This document shows positions 19,009 to 27,819 of a DNA stretch of 61,242 nucleotides, piece after piece. Numbering within the stretch: position 1 is the stretch's first letter; every line of letters starts with the position of its first letter. The position numbers and the translations under genes are program-made. This DNA is from Ruminococcus sp. (GTDB lineage: Bacteria; Bacillota; Clostridia; Oscillospirales; Ruminococcaceae), in contig JAIDCY010000022.1 of NCBI GenBank assembly GCA_029055625.1, positions 1 through 61,242 of the forward strand, written 5' to 3'. The notes under the pieces were generated by a model. The model worked only from the letters and a program-made list of their open reading frames with translations, made no database searches and was not told the origin of the DNA.

Positions 19009-22000
19009 TCAGGAAAGATACTGACAATATCCCATATTTCTTTCCGCATTCTTCATCATTTCTTCAATTGCGTTCCTTGTTCTGTCGAGATGATGATTAT
19101 TGCATATCCTTATAAATTCATTGAAAAATTTTTCATATAACTTTAATCTGCAATTTATTTTTGGTAAAAGTTTCTGCATTACAGCATAGTCTGTGGCGAT
19201 ATGCTCCGAAGTCACACTACCTATACCGTGCATCACCTCACGTGCAGAGGCTATATAGTTATTCATACTCAGTTTTATTCTCGGGCTTACCGTCATTCCG
19301 TAACTGTTGAAAAGTTTAATTATACTGTCAAGTACCGGTATAGTATAAAGTGCCTCGTCGGTATGGTATGTAAACGCTTTCTTCAAATCCTCCCATAAAA
19401 TAATCTTATCCGGAGCAGGTATCTTTGCATTTATATCTGAATCCGGTAATTTTATTATCCATGCACGGTCAAGCAGACGTGGCGAAAGTGCTTCTGTGGT
19501 CTGGTCATTGTTGATAGTTGCAACAAACCGCAGTGTATCGGGAATATATATATCATTCTCAAGACCGATATTTATATATACGTCTCCGCTTTCCTCAGAC
19601 CTGTCGGCAAGTTGCATGAAATCCGCCCAGTAGTATTCCATAGGGCTTAAATTCGCTTCATCAAGGAGTACCATATATGGAAATTCAGACTTTTCCCTTT
19701 CCTCGTTCAGTATCATTAACGAATCGTATAACCGGCGGTTTGTCTTGTCATACTTCTTTGTGAGCGGGTTATAATAACCTATCAGGTCTTTCTTCGATGA
19801 CCAGCCTTTTTCTACCGCTATCGATATAAAACGGTCGTAACTTATCTCATCGCCACCAAAAGCTGTAAGTCCTAAACTGTTTCCCATTATATTACATATC
19901 GAGGTCTTGCCTGTTCCGGGAAGTCCGGCAAATACCGTAAGAAATCCCTGTGTTATACATATATACATATTCAGTATATCATTAGTACTGTAGTTCCTGT
20001 ATCTCTTCACGTAATTTACAAGATACTCACATAATGCCTTACTTTCCAGTCTCTCGCACTCTTCCGACTTCTTCATTATTATTCCGCTGGCTTTACTGTA
20101 TATCTCGTTCTCCTGTTTTTTCCGCCACTCACCTGCAACTTCAAGCATTGCATTTGATATATAAGGGTCGAATGCTATTTTTACTTCGTCTGCCTGTTCG
20201 GCTATCGTATTCTTTATATGACCCTTTATCTCGGAGTTCTTCTGCTGTAATTCTGCATTCTCCGCCTCCAGATGCTCCTTTATTTCCTTATGATGTTCTA
20301 TATCCTGGAGAATATCGCCGTATGATGACAGCACTTTATACTGTTCCTTCAGTTCCTCTATTTTCTTCTCCAGTATCTCTACTTCTCCGTTTTTTTCGCT
20401 TATTTTCATAGCCTTTGCTGTTTCCGTTGCAAGCTGTGCCTCTGATTTCGCAGTCTGTACCGCTTTAGACTTCTTTTCAAGTTCTTTCTGTAAGTCTTTA
20501 TACTCCTGACTTGATGTTACCATACCTGAAAGTGCTTCCTGTATCTGACTGTCTTTATTATATGCTTCAATAAATGTTATCGCTATCTGTTTCTGTTCCT
20601 CGGTGTATTCCTGTATATTCCGGTATATATCACCTATTTTTTTACGTCTTTCTTTTCTTACATTTTCCGGCAGATTCAGTGACAAAAACGGCGATCTACT
20701 GAACATCTGTATAAATTCTTCCGGTTTCTTCTTTATTATATTCAGGAAATCCTTTGATGCCTCCGAAAGCATACTTTTTAATAATACGTCGTCTGAAATG
20801 ATGTCCTTCTTATACGCTGAACCGTCGCTTATCATCGCAAACGGTATGCCCACAGGGTCACAGTCAAATTCCTGCCTCTCACTTACTCCGAATGATAACT
20901 TATCCTCTCTGTGGCAGTTAAGTAAATATCTTTCTTCCGATATTTTCGGCTGAATATATGTCATATCGTTTTTCTTGTAGACTTTATAAGGTCCGGAAAT
21001 ATCACCGCTTCCTGCGTTACTGTCACTGCGTCTCAGAAGTACAAGCTCATCTTTCGCAAAGTCACTGTTTATCTCGATTATCCCACTTAATAACTGACTG
21101 TCTGTTACATACTCTTCCGGTTCGACTATACGGAACACTCTTAACTCACTTATCTTACGGAAAAATTTTGTTGAATTGCGGTTTGTATCAAATTCCTTCT
21201 GCAAGTCTATTTTAAGGTTTACGTCGGTATGCTTAACACCTGTAAGATAATTTATATTCTCCTCCAGCGATTCTTCACTGAATGAAATGGCGAATGTATA
21301 TTGTAAATCAAGGGAATCTAATATTTTCTGACTTTGTGAATTGAGGGAACGTACATAAGATAAATTTATAGTTCCGTTCGGTGGGAATGTTTCCGCCACC
21401 TGTCGCAGTTCTATTAACTTCTTTGAAGTTCCGTTATCTTCTATTCTGTACTGCGGAGCAAAATTATAATAAGTCTCCCGCTTTTCGATATGTCCTATAT
21501 AATAATTCGTTATCTTTTCTTTCGTCTTCTTCTTTGCGGTTGCCTGCTCCGACTTTTCCGTTACCTTCTCCTGCATTTTCTCCGGTAACTTTTCCGGTAT
21601 TCTTTCCGGTATCTTTTCCGCTACTAAAGGTGTTTCTGGTATCTGTATTATGTTGTCTTCCGGTACTACGTTCACTTTCTCCGGTACGTTCAATACCATA
21701 TGTGGCAATGATACCGCTTCTTCTGGCGGATTATCTTCTGTTTCTTCTTCCGGTATATCAGGCATTTCAAAAGTCAACTGTTCTTCCTCCGTTACCTCTA
21801 CAGCTCTGAGATTATACGTTTCTTCCACCGTCTTTATAAACTGTTCGGATTTTATGAAATCCGCCATAATCTTCTGTCCGTATGTACCATCATAACACTT
21901 CTTCAGTATAAAAACAGTGTTCATAATACAGTTTTCGTTACTATAAGATGCGAGTATATCTTCATACTTAATATCTGCCGGTATAAGCATACTGCCACTG

Positions 22001-22239
22001 AGGCTCTGATAAATAATATCTGCAAAAGTGCTGGCAGATGAACTGTTAAGAGCGGAAATAACTTTTTCATTGAACTTCTTCTTACCTTGTGCATCCCGTC
22101 TGTCCGGACGGCTGAGCTGATCAATTGCCTGATTAATAATCTCTTCCGGAAGTTTTATATAAAACTGTACGAGAGATGACAACAATTTCTTATCAGACAT
22201 TGACTGACCTTTATTCATTGAATTTCTTTTTGGCGACAT
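19009..22239 (-). CDS. McrB-like AAA+ ATPase with coiled coil
   Basis: The AAA+ domain lies in the C-terminal 300 residues: Walker A GLPGTGKT near residue 775, Walker B MVLLDEANLSP near 856, and an McrB-type sensor segment ATINNDQTTEALSPRLLDRAW near 910 with the arginine finger. About residues 590-720 are a long coiled coil. Residues 1-130 form a separate helical domain. A linker (about 160-260) has PE(K/R)xPEK repeats. Residues 270-560 are an unrecognised region that could be a recognition or specificity domain. At 1076 aa it is much longer than E. coli McrB (about 460 aa). ATG 22239 has AAGGAC 10 nt upstream. It is probably the motor of a DNA-targeting complex with the next gene. The target (modified DNA or other) is unknown. 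Confidence 0.85.
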   Translation of the reverse strand: MSPKRNSMNKGQSMSDKKLLSSLVQFYIKLPEEIINQAIDQLSRPDRRDAQGKKKFNEKVISALNSSSASTFADIIYQSLSGSMLIPADIKYEDILASYSNENCIMNTVFILKKCYDGTYGQKIMADFIKSEQFIKTVEETYNLRAVEVTEEEQLTFEMPDIPEEETEDNPPEEAVSLPHMVLNVPEKVNVVPEDNIIQIPETPLVAEKIPERIPEKLPEKMQEKVTEKSEQATAKKKTKEKITNYYIGHIEKRETYYNFAPQYRIEDNGTSKKLIELRQVAETFPPNGTINLSYVRSLNSQSQKILDSLDLQYTFAISFSEESLEENINYLTGVKHTDVNLKIDLQKEFDTNRNSTKFFRKISELRVFRIVEPEEYVTDSQLLSGIIEINSDFAKDELVLLRRSDSNAGSGDISGPYKVYKKNDMTYIQPKISEERYLLNCHREDKLSFGVSERQEFDCDPVGIPFAMISDGSAYKKDIISDDVLLKSMLSEASKDFLNIIKKKPEEFIQMFSRSPFLSLNLPENVRKERRKKIGDIYRNIQEYTEEQKQIAITFIEAYNKDSQIQEALSGMVTSSQEYKDLQKELEKKSKAVQTAKSEAQLATETAKAMKISEKNGEVEILEKKIEELKEQYKVLSSYGDILQDIEHHKEIKEHLEAENAELQQKNSEIKGHIKNTIAEQADEVKIAFDPYISNAMLEVAGEWRKKQENEIYSKASGIIMKKSEECERLESKALCEYLVNYVKRYRNYSTNDILNMYICITQGFLTVFAGLPGTGKTSICNIMGNSLGLTAFGGDEISYDRFISIAVEKGWSSKKDLIGYYNPLTKKYDKTNRRLYDSLMILNEEREKSEFPYMVLLDEANLSPMEYYWADFMQLADRSEESGDVYINIGLENDIYIPDTLRFVATINNDQTTEALSPRLLDRAWIIKLPDSDINAKIPAPDKIILWEDLKKAFTYHTDEALYTIPVLDSIIKLFNSYGMTVSPRIKLSMNNYIASAREVMHGIGSVTSEHIATDYAVMQKLLPKINCRLKLYEKFFNEFIRICNNHHLDRTRNAIEEMMKNAERNMGYCQYLS

Positions 22240-22267
22240 AAAAAATCACGTCCTTAATAAAATTTTC

Positions 22268-22325
22268 AGGTGTATAAATTCCCACACCTTAAATTCATTA
22301 TATCACAACATTGTCAATTAGTCAA
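22268..22325 (-). promoter_or_regulatory. Promoter and dyad upstream of the McrB-like gene
   Basis: TTGACT (22320-22325, minus) and TATAAT (22297-22302) with a 17-bp spacer. Just downstream, AGGTGT (22268-22273) and ACACCT (22284-22289) form an inverted repeat with a 10-bp spacer. It sits at about +8 to +29 and could be a repressor site or RNA hairpin. Confidence 0.7.
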
Positions 22326-22395
22326 GAACCACAAAAATATTTCAAGATTTTTCTTTAAGATTATTTAAAATGTTATTCCCACCGTAATACACAGA

Positions 22396-22419
22396 AAGAC
22401 CGCTGTTTTCAGCGGTCTT
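22396..22419 (-). terminator. Terminator after htrA
   Basis: AAGACCGCTG (22396-22405) and CAGCGGTCTT (22410-22419) form a perfect 10-bp stem with a TTTT loop, 45 bp after the htrA stop. The U-tract after it is weak. Confidence 0.7.
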
Positions 22420-22464
22420 GACTGTTTCTGATATATAATTAAGGGGAAAAAGAAAATTTCTGTT

Positions 22465-23709
22465 TTATTTTTTTATCTCGTCAAGAGTTATTTCAGCTGT
22501 TTTTTCGTTGCCGTTTCTTACGTATGTTATAACTATAGTATCTCCGGCGGAATGTGTATTCTTCTGTGCGTTGAGTTCCTCTGCCGTCGAAACATCTTCA
22601 CCGTCAACCGCTATTATTATATCTCCTGCTCTTAATCCTGCTTTCTCCGATGCACTGCCGGATGATACATCCGTTATGTATACACCTACCGGCATATTAT
22701 ACATACGGGATACACTTTCCGTTACGTCCTGACAGCTTATGCCTAACTGTGGCTTACCTGTCACGTAGCCGTATGACATGAGGTCATCTATTATTTTTGC
22801 CGTCTCATTAGAGGGTATCGCAAAACCTATCCCCTCGATACTTGCTTCTCCGTAACTTGCCGACATCTTCGACGAATTTATTCCTATTACCTGACCGTAC
22901 TTGTTTATTAAAGGTCCGCCGGAATTTCCGGAGTTTATCGCCGTATCAGTCTGTATCAGATTCATTGCCTTATCGTTGATTGTTATATTTCTGTTAAGTC
23001 CCGATACGATACCGCTTGTAACAGTATTCATCAAATCAAATCCTAAAGGGTTTCCGATTGCTATTACTGACTCTCCCAGCATCAAACCGTCACTGTCTCC
23101 GAACTCCGCAGATGTCAGACCCTCTGCTTCTATTTTAAGTACGGCAAGGTCACAGTCTGTATCATATCCGATTACTTCCGCTTCATAACTGTTATTATCA
23201 CTCATATGTACCGTTATCTTCTCTGAAAGTCCTGCTCCGTATTCACTGTCATATATTACGTGGGCATTCGTTACTATGTAACCGTCCTCCGTTATTACTA
23301 CTCCTGTACCTGTGCCGGTTGCTGTAGATGTTGTGGGCATACCGAAGCCGTAATAGTAACCGTTATTATCTGATGTTACCGTAAATTCGGATTCAACGCC
23401 CACTACTGACGGAAGAACTTTCTGTACTACTTCTTCCGTCGTAAGTGCAGTGGCGGAATTATTGCCGGTATTTATCAGACTTACTGTGTCTGCGATAAGT
23501 GAAGACTTTTTATCGGAAACCGTATCGGCTGTATCTGTGACAGTTTGTACAGGTTTTTCCGCAACCTGACGGTATACGGCGATTGAACCACCGGAAACCA
23601 TTACCATTGCCATTAAAAACGCCATAACTTTTCCGGGTCTGTTTTTTCCTGTCTTCTTTGTGTAGCTGTCTTTGTTGTCATCAAGATTTATATTATTAAA
23701 TTCATTCAT
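22465..23709 (-). CDS. HtrA/DegP-like membrane-anchored serine protease
   Basis: The protein degrades or refolds misfolded proteins on the outer face of the membrane. Residues 1-27 are cytoplasmic and charged, 28-46 form a membrane anchor, and 50-95 are a linker. The trypsin-like domain has the triad His150 (TNAHV), Asp187 (DCDLAVLKIE) and Ser263 (INSGNSGGPL). One PDZ domain covers about 315-405 (GVYITDVSSGSASEKAGLRAGD). The 414-aa length is normal for single-PDZ Firmicute HtrA. The gene is alone, with its own terminator. I see no clear CssR-type site upstream. Confidence 0.94.
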   Translation of the reverse strand: MNEFNNINLDDNKDSYTKKTGKNRPGKVMAFLMAMVMVSGGSIAVYRQVAEKPVQTVTDTADTVSDKKSSLIADTVSLINTGNNSATALTTEEVVQKVLPSVVGVESEFTVTSDNNGYYYGFGMPTTSTATGTGTGVVITEDGYIVTNAHVIYDSEYGAGLSEKITVHMSDNNSYEAEVIGYDTDCDLAVLKIEAEGLTSAEFGDSDGLMLGESVIAIGNPLGFDLMNTVTSGIVSGLNRNITINDKAMNLIQTDTAINSGNSGGPLINKYGQVIGINSSKMSASYGEASIEGIGFAIPSNETAKIIDDLMSYGYVTGKPQLGISCQDVTESVSRMYNMPVGVYITDVSSGSASEKAGLRAGDIIIAVDGEDVSTAEELNAQKNTHSAGDTIVITYVRNGNEKTAEITLDEIKK

Positions 23710-23885
23710 GATATATTCACGTTCCTTTCGGTTACTCTGTTTGTGTTCTTTAGTATGATTGTATTATATATCCCCTTTGTGATACCCATTTGCTTTTTAT
23801 GTATAGGTTTCCGGAATTTTTTGTGTGTGATTTTTCACTGTCTGATAAAAAGGTGAAATTTACCGTCATATTTTTCACACCTGGT

Positions 23886-23914
23886 TTGACTTTTTTTCAC
23901 ATTTATAATATAAT
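23886..23914 (+). promoter_or_regulatory. Promoter of ispD-ispF
   Basis: TTGACT (23886-23891) and TATAAT (23909-23914), 17-bp spacer, followed by an AGGGAGG ribosome site at 23931-23937. Confidence 0.78.
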
Positions 23915-23945
23915 TATACATATAAACATAAGGGAGGTAATTTTT

Positions 23946-24626
23946 ATCAATACATCTGTTATTATCGTATGTGCCGGAAACTCTTCACGTATGGGCGGTA
24001 TCAATAAAATTTTAATGCCACTCGGTAACCGGCTTGTGATAGGCGTTACTATGTCGGCGTTTCAGAAATGCGAAAGTGTTTCAGAAATAATAGTAGTAGC
24101 CCGTGAAAATGATATACCTGTAATACGTCAGGAGGCGGAAAATACCGGTATATCCAAACTCAAAACCTGTACCGTCGGCGGTGAAACACGTCAGCAAAGC
24201 GTGATGAACGGTATCAGATGCATATCTCCGGATTCCGAACTTATCGCCATACATGACGGTGCAAGACCTCTTATAAAACCCGAACACATAGAAAAAACTA
24301 TCAGGGACGCTTCCGTATTCGGTGGGGCAACTCTGGGCGTACCCGTCAAGGATACTATTAAAACGGTTGAAGACGGTCTTATTACCGATACCCCACCCCG
24401 TAAATTCCTGTACATTACGCAGACACCACAGGTCTTTAAACGTAATCTTTATTTCGAGGGTATCAACTTCGCTATTGAACACGGTCTTGATTTTACCGAT
24501 GACTGCCAGCTTGTAGAGGCAATTGGTGGCAAAATTTACATGACCACCGGCGATTACTCCAACATTAAAATAACTACTCCGGAAGATATTAAAATTGCGG
24601 AAGTACTTCTTGAAAGGGGAGACTGA
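23946..24626 (+). CDS. ispD: 2-C-methyl-D-erythritol 4-phosphate cytidylyltransferase, apparent AUC start
   Basis: IspD couples MEP to CTP in the non-mevalonate isoprenoid pathway. It has the nucleotide loop [45 protein letters not shown] and TDDCQLVE, all conserved. The frame extends upstream to an ATG at 23790, but that part crosses the promoter and encodes no IspD-like sequence. The strong AGGGAGG site (23931-23937) is 8 nt before ATC 23946, in frame with the normal N-terminus (x)[10 protein letters not shown]. No ATG, GTG or TTG is found there, so translation seems to start at AUC, giving 226 aa. A sequencing error or alternative start cannot be excluded. ispF follows after 1 bp. Confidence 0.9.
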   Translation: MNTSVIIVCAGNSSRMGGINKILMPLGNRLVIGVTMSAFQKCESVSEIIVVARENDIPVIRQEAENTGISKLKTCTVGGETRQQSVMNGIRCISPDSELIAIHDGARPLIKPEHIEKTIRDASVFGGATLGVPVKDTIKTVEDGLITDTPPRKFLYITQTPQVFKRNLYFEGINFAIEHGLDFTDDCQLVEAIGGKIYMTTGDYSNIKITTPEDIKIAEVLLERGD

Positions 24627-24627
24627 T

Positions 24628-25107
24628 ATGTTCAGAATAGGTCACGGTTACGACGTACACAGACTGACGGAAAACAGAAAACTTATTCTTGGTGGTGTGG
24701 AAATTCCGTACTATAAGGGCTTAGACGGTCATTCAGATGCTGATGTGCTCGTACACGCCGTCATGGATGCTATGTTAGGAGCTTTGGCAATCGGGGATAT
24801 AGGACATCTTTTCCCCGATACTGACAACACTTTCAAAGATGCGGACAGTATGAAACTTTTACGTGAAGTCTGCCGTATTACTAAAGAAAAAGGTTACTCC
24901 GTCGGTAACATTGATTCCACCGTTATAGCACAGGCTCCGAAACTCGCACCTTATATACACTCCATGCGTGAAAATATAGCAGAAGTCTGTAACTGTAATA
25001 CGGAGCAGGTAAGCGTTAAGGCTACTACAGAAGAACATCTCGGATTTACCGGCGAAAAACTCGGTATATCCGCACATGCTGTAGTAATTATGACGAAAAT
25101 TTCTTAA
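24628..25107 (+). CDS. ispF: 2-C-methyl-D-erythritol 2,4-cyclodiphosphate synthase
   Basis: IspF cyclises CDP-ME 2-phosphate, two steps after IspD. The 159-aa protein begins [13 protein letters not shown] with the zinc-binding Asp and His, followed by [30 protein letters not shown], and [16 protein letters not shown] 24628 is chosen over 24595 because of AAAGGGG upstream and the family N-terminus. The ispD stop is 1 bp before it, so the two form an operon. Confidence 0.96.
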   Translation: MFRIGHGYDVHRLTENRKLILGGVEIPYYKGLDGHSDADVLVHAVMDAMLGALAIGDIGHLFPDTDNTFKDADSMKLLREVCRITKEKGYSVGNIDSTVIAQAPKLAPYIHSMRENIAEVCNCNTEQVSVKATTEEHLGFTGEKLGISAHAVVIMTKIS

Positions 25108-25129
25108 CACACGAAATACAAAAAAAATT

Positions 25130-25159
25130 AACCGTATACATATTGTATACGGTTTTTTT
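25130..25159. terminator. Terminator between ispF and the surface protein
   Basis: AACCGTATACA (25130-25140) pairs with TGTATACGGTT (25144-25154). A T-run follows and an A-run precedes, so it can act in both directions for the convergent genes. Confidence 0.88.
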
Positions 25160-25162
25160 ATC

Positions 25163-26522
25163 CTATTTTTTAACGGATTTCATCACGATAATTACAGCTA
25201 TAATCAGTACGCCACCTATTATAAATGGTACTACCGGAATTTTTTTATCACTACTATTATTAATGTCATTATTATCTGTTTCGCTTACCGTTCCTGCAGT
25301 GGTTTTTCTGACGGTAATTTCTCCGGATTCCGTTGTGGTTGCCGTGACTTCTGAAACGGTATTATTTACAGTAGTTATCGTCTCCGGTTTGTCGGAAAGC
25401 TGTATAGTATTTTCTGTTGTTATCGTCGTTTCCGTATCACCGGAAAATACTATATTATCCGTTGACGTTTCTTTAATGGTAGTTATCGTATCTGTACTAT
25501 CGGAAGTGGTTTCCGCAGATATTACCGTATCTGCTGGTATTTCTTCCATATTGGTTATATCTGTATCCGATTCGTCCGTAATTATTGTATGAGTTTCTGT
25601 TACGTCCTGTATTGTAGCGGTTGATTTAACTGTATGTGTTCCGGTTACCGTCCCGGTATCTGCGGACAAAGCAGTTGTTGTAGTAACGGATTCCTGAGCA
25701 GGCGGTGCGGTAGTCATTGATTCATCATATGAATTAAGTATGCGATAATTATTATCATATTCTATTATTACTTCGTAACTTTCCGGTATGTTCTTTTCCG
25801 CTACCGTCCAATTATAACAACCGTCAGTATCTACCCACCTGTAACGCCATCTGTTATCCGCATTAAGTGTTACTGTATCATAATATTCCTCGTTCCTGTA
25901 GATGTCGACGGTTACAGAAGCTGGTCTTTTATCCGTATGTCCTGTATCTCCTTCCCACTCCGTATATACTATGTGGGCTCTCGTTGACTGTCCGTTTATC
26001 TCCTGATATTCAAACTTCGGATAGGTATTGTATATTATCTCCGTATCATCTTCACTTATTTCTAAAAGCGTGGTGGCAGGAACGTAATAATTTGTACCAA
26101 TCTTTAACAGTCTGCCCGATACGAGATAAAGACCGGTATTCAATCCGGAAAAATGAACTTCTCCGTTACCGTCTGCCGTACCTGATTGTACCGGCTGTAT
26201 GCCGTTTGCTATTGCGTGACTCTGAAATGTCTGTGCGGTCTTGTTCAGACTGTCGGACGGCACACGGGAAAGATTTACAGGAGTTCCGGTAAATTCTCCG
26301 CTCTTTACAAAATGCTGACCTTCTGTATCTCTTTCCACCTACTCTGTATATTTTCCACTCCATACCGGCAAGTACAGTGTCTCCGCTGTTACATACAAGC
26401 GTTACCGACTTGTCATTTTCTTCTGCATATGTTTTTTCCGCAACAATAAAAGAAAATAATGAAATTATACATAATATTATTTTTAACAGTTCGGATTTCT
26501 TAAAAATCATAAAAATTTTCAT
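25163..26522 (-). pseudogene. SpaA/Cna-B-like surface protein, broken by a frameshift
   Basis: Two overlapping frames on the minus strand encode one protein. The first (26166-26522) has a signal peptide and ...LAGMEWKIYRVGG before going out of frame. The second, which carries on from about 26338 (GTG) to 25163, continues ERDTEGQHFVKSGEFTGTPVNLS. Removing one G from GGTGGAAAG (near 26333-26345) would restore VGERD, which I recall from related surface proteins. The intact product would be about 453 aa: signal, an N-terminal domain, a Cna-B-like domain (SVTVDIYRNEEYYDTVTLNAD), a long Thr-rich region and a C-terminal membrane helix ending KK. No LPxTG is seen. It may be a true pseudogene, a programmed shift or a sequence error. 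Confidence 0.72.
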
Positions 26523-26594
26523 CTGCCTTTCATGATAAACAAAAACATTGTAACATAGTTGAAAATTTTTGTCAAGATATTTTCCGGAAAAATA

Positions 26595-26623
26595 TTGACT
26601 TTGCCGGTCTTCTATGTTATAAT
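26595..26623 (+). promoter_or_regulatory. Promoter of tRNA-Ala
   Basis: TTGACT (26595-26600) and TATAAT (26618-26623), 17-bp spacer, 14 bp before the tRNA. Confidence 0.8.
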
Positions 26624-26637
26624 AACAAATAACTTAC

Positions 26638-26713
26638 GGGGCATTAACGCAGTTGGGAGCGTGTCACACTGGCAGTGTGGAAGTCAGGGGTTCAAGTCCC
26701 CTATGCTCCACCA
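26638..26713 (+). tRNA. tRNA-Ala (anticodon GGC)
   Basis: A 76-nt cloverleaf with encoded CCA. The acceptor stem GGGGCAT/ATGCTCC contains the G3-U70 pair that identifies alanine. The anticodon loop CTGGCAG gives anticodon GGC. The T arm is AGGGG TTCAAGT CCCCT. It has its own promoter and terminator. Confidence 0.95.
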
Positions 26714-26719
26714 CTCTAA

Positions 26720-26746
26720 AACGTCTGTTTTCCGGACGTTTTTTTT
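26720..26746 (+). terminator. Terminator of tRNA-Ala
   Basis: AACGTCTG and CGGACGTT pair around a short loop and are followed by a T-run to 26746. Confidence 0.85.
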
Positions 26747-26764
26747 ATTATTCTGAAATCTTTT

Positions 26765-26796
26765 AAAAAAACCGGTGCTCTGAATGAGTACCGGTT
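26765..26796 (-). terminator. Terminator of the SH3 membrane protein gene
   Basis: ACCGGTGCTC (26771-26780) pairs with GAGTACCGGT (26786-26795) with one wobble. On the minus strand it is followed by a U-run. Confidence 0.85.
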
Positions 26797-26807
26797 AAAA
26801 AATTTTT

Positions 26808-27590
26808 TTAATAGTTCCATGCGTGACCTTGTGAACAGTAATAACACTCATCAGCATCATTCCAATAAGAATCATAACCGCATATTATACACCATGCCTC
26901 AGGATTCCAGCCGTCGTCTATACCGTCACCGTCAGCATCCACGCCGATATAATAATCTTCTTCACTGTTATAACCGTAATAATTATTGTTGTCGTAATCA
27001 TATGTATCGTCGTTTTCGTCAGCAGTTGTTGTAGTCGTTCCGGTGTTCGTACCTGTAGTGACCGTTGTTGTTGCACTGCCTGCCTGTAAAGGGTCAGTTT
27101 TTCTTGCGTCCTGAAGATTTATCCAGCCGAAAGTACTTTCAGAATCGATATAGCCCCACTTATTGCCGTTGTCGTCAATGGTCTCCTTTGTAATCGTATA
27201 ACTGCCCCTGTCCGTAATAACTCCGGCTACCGCACTATTATACGAAGGTTCTGCATAGATACTTAATTCAGGATTAGCAAGTCTTATCAGGTATTCCCTG
27301 AACGCTCCGCCACTCTGTGTGGTAGTAGTTGTGGTGTCCGTCGGTATCTCTTCATATAATGTTGTCTGTGGTGGTTCTGTAGAGATAGTAGTTGTTGTAG
27401 TCACCGGCGGTACTATCACGTTAACTGACATTGTTGACTGCATTGATACAGGATTTGCATTACTTGGTTTTTTCTGGTCGTGCGTGAGTTTCAACAGGCT
27501 TCCGCACCATAACGCTACAAGTACCATTATTATTATCGCTCCGACTATTACCATTACTTTCCCGACATTGAGAACTTTTTTCTTTGCCAT
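26808..27590 (-). CDS. Membrane-anchored SH3 protein with acidic/Cys-rich tail
   Basis: The 260-aa protein has a short basic N-terminus (MAKKKVLN), one membrane helix (about residues 10-32), a Thr-rich linker, and an SH3b-like domain (LANPELSIYAEPSYNSAVAGVI ... KWGYIDSESTFGWINLQDA). A second Thr-rich linker leads to a C-terminal module with DADGDGIDDGW, a calcium-loop-like motif, and CIICGYDSYWNDADECYYC, two CxxC pairs suggesting a small zinc ribbon. SH3b domains often bind cell-wall peptides. An extracellular wall-associated role is likely but not proven. AAAAGGAG precedes the ATG. Confidence 0.7.
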   Translation of the reverse strand: MAKKKVLNVGKVMVIVGAIIIMVLVALWCGSLLKLTHDQKKPSNANPVSMQSTMSVNVIVPPVTTTTTISTEPPQTTLYEEIPTDTTTTTTQSGGAFREYLIRLANPELSIYAEPSYNSAVAGVITDRGSYTITKETIDDNGNKWGYIDSESTFGWINLQDARKTDPLQAGSATTTVTTGTNTGTTTTTADENDDTYDYDNNNYYGYNSEEDYYIGVDADGDGIDDGWNPEAWCIICGYDSYWNDADECYYCSQGHAWNY

Positions 27591-27761
27591 TTCTATAAAC
27601 TCCTTTTCCGGAATTACTTCATGTAACTCCGTTTTTTATCGTGTCTGTATAATATTATACATAACATCAGAAGAAATGTCAATAGATTTTTACAGGAAAA
27701 CCGGCGGATTCGTTGATATTTACAGTTAAATTATAAATATCTTTTAACTTGTTATCAACTA

Positions 27762-27802
27762 TTGACAGTTATTCAGTAATATGTTAAAATAGAAACATAT
27801 TA
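27762..27802 (+). promoter_or_regulatory. Promoter and perfect 9-8-9 operator dyad of the Fur-family gene
   Basis: TTGACA (27762-27767) and TAAAAT (27785-27790) have a 17-bp spacer. TAATATGTT (27777-27785) and AACATATTA (27794-27802) form a perfect inverted repeat with an 8-bp spacer, covering the -10 and start site. It is well placed for autorepression. The spacing differs from the usual compact Fur, PerR or Zur box. Confidence 0.72.
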
Positions 27803-27819
27803 ATTTTCAGGGGGATATT

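Noticed and set aside
18995-19027. TTG start of the McrC-like gene overlapping the McrB-like gene
   Set aside because: No ribosome site precedes it, while AGGTG precedes ATG 18994. The overlap start is not excluded.
23790-23945. Upstream extension of ispD to an ATG
   Set aside because: The segment spans the promoter and ribosome site and encodes no IspD-like residues.
26638-26713. tRNA-Ala as an integration site for a mobile element
   Set aside because: No integrase or repeated tRNA 3' end was seen nearby.
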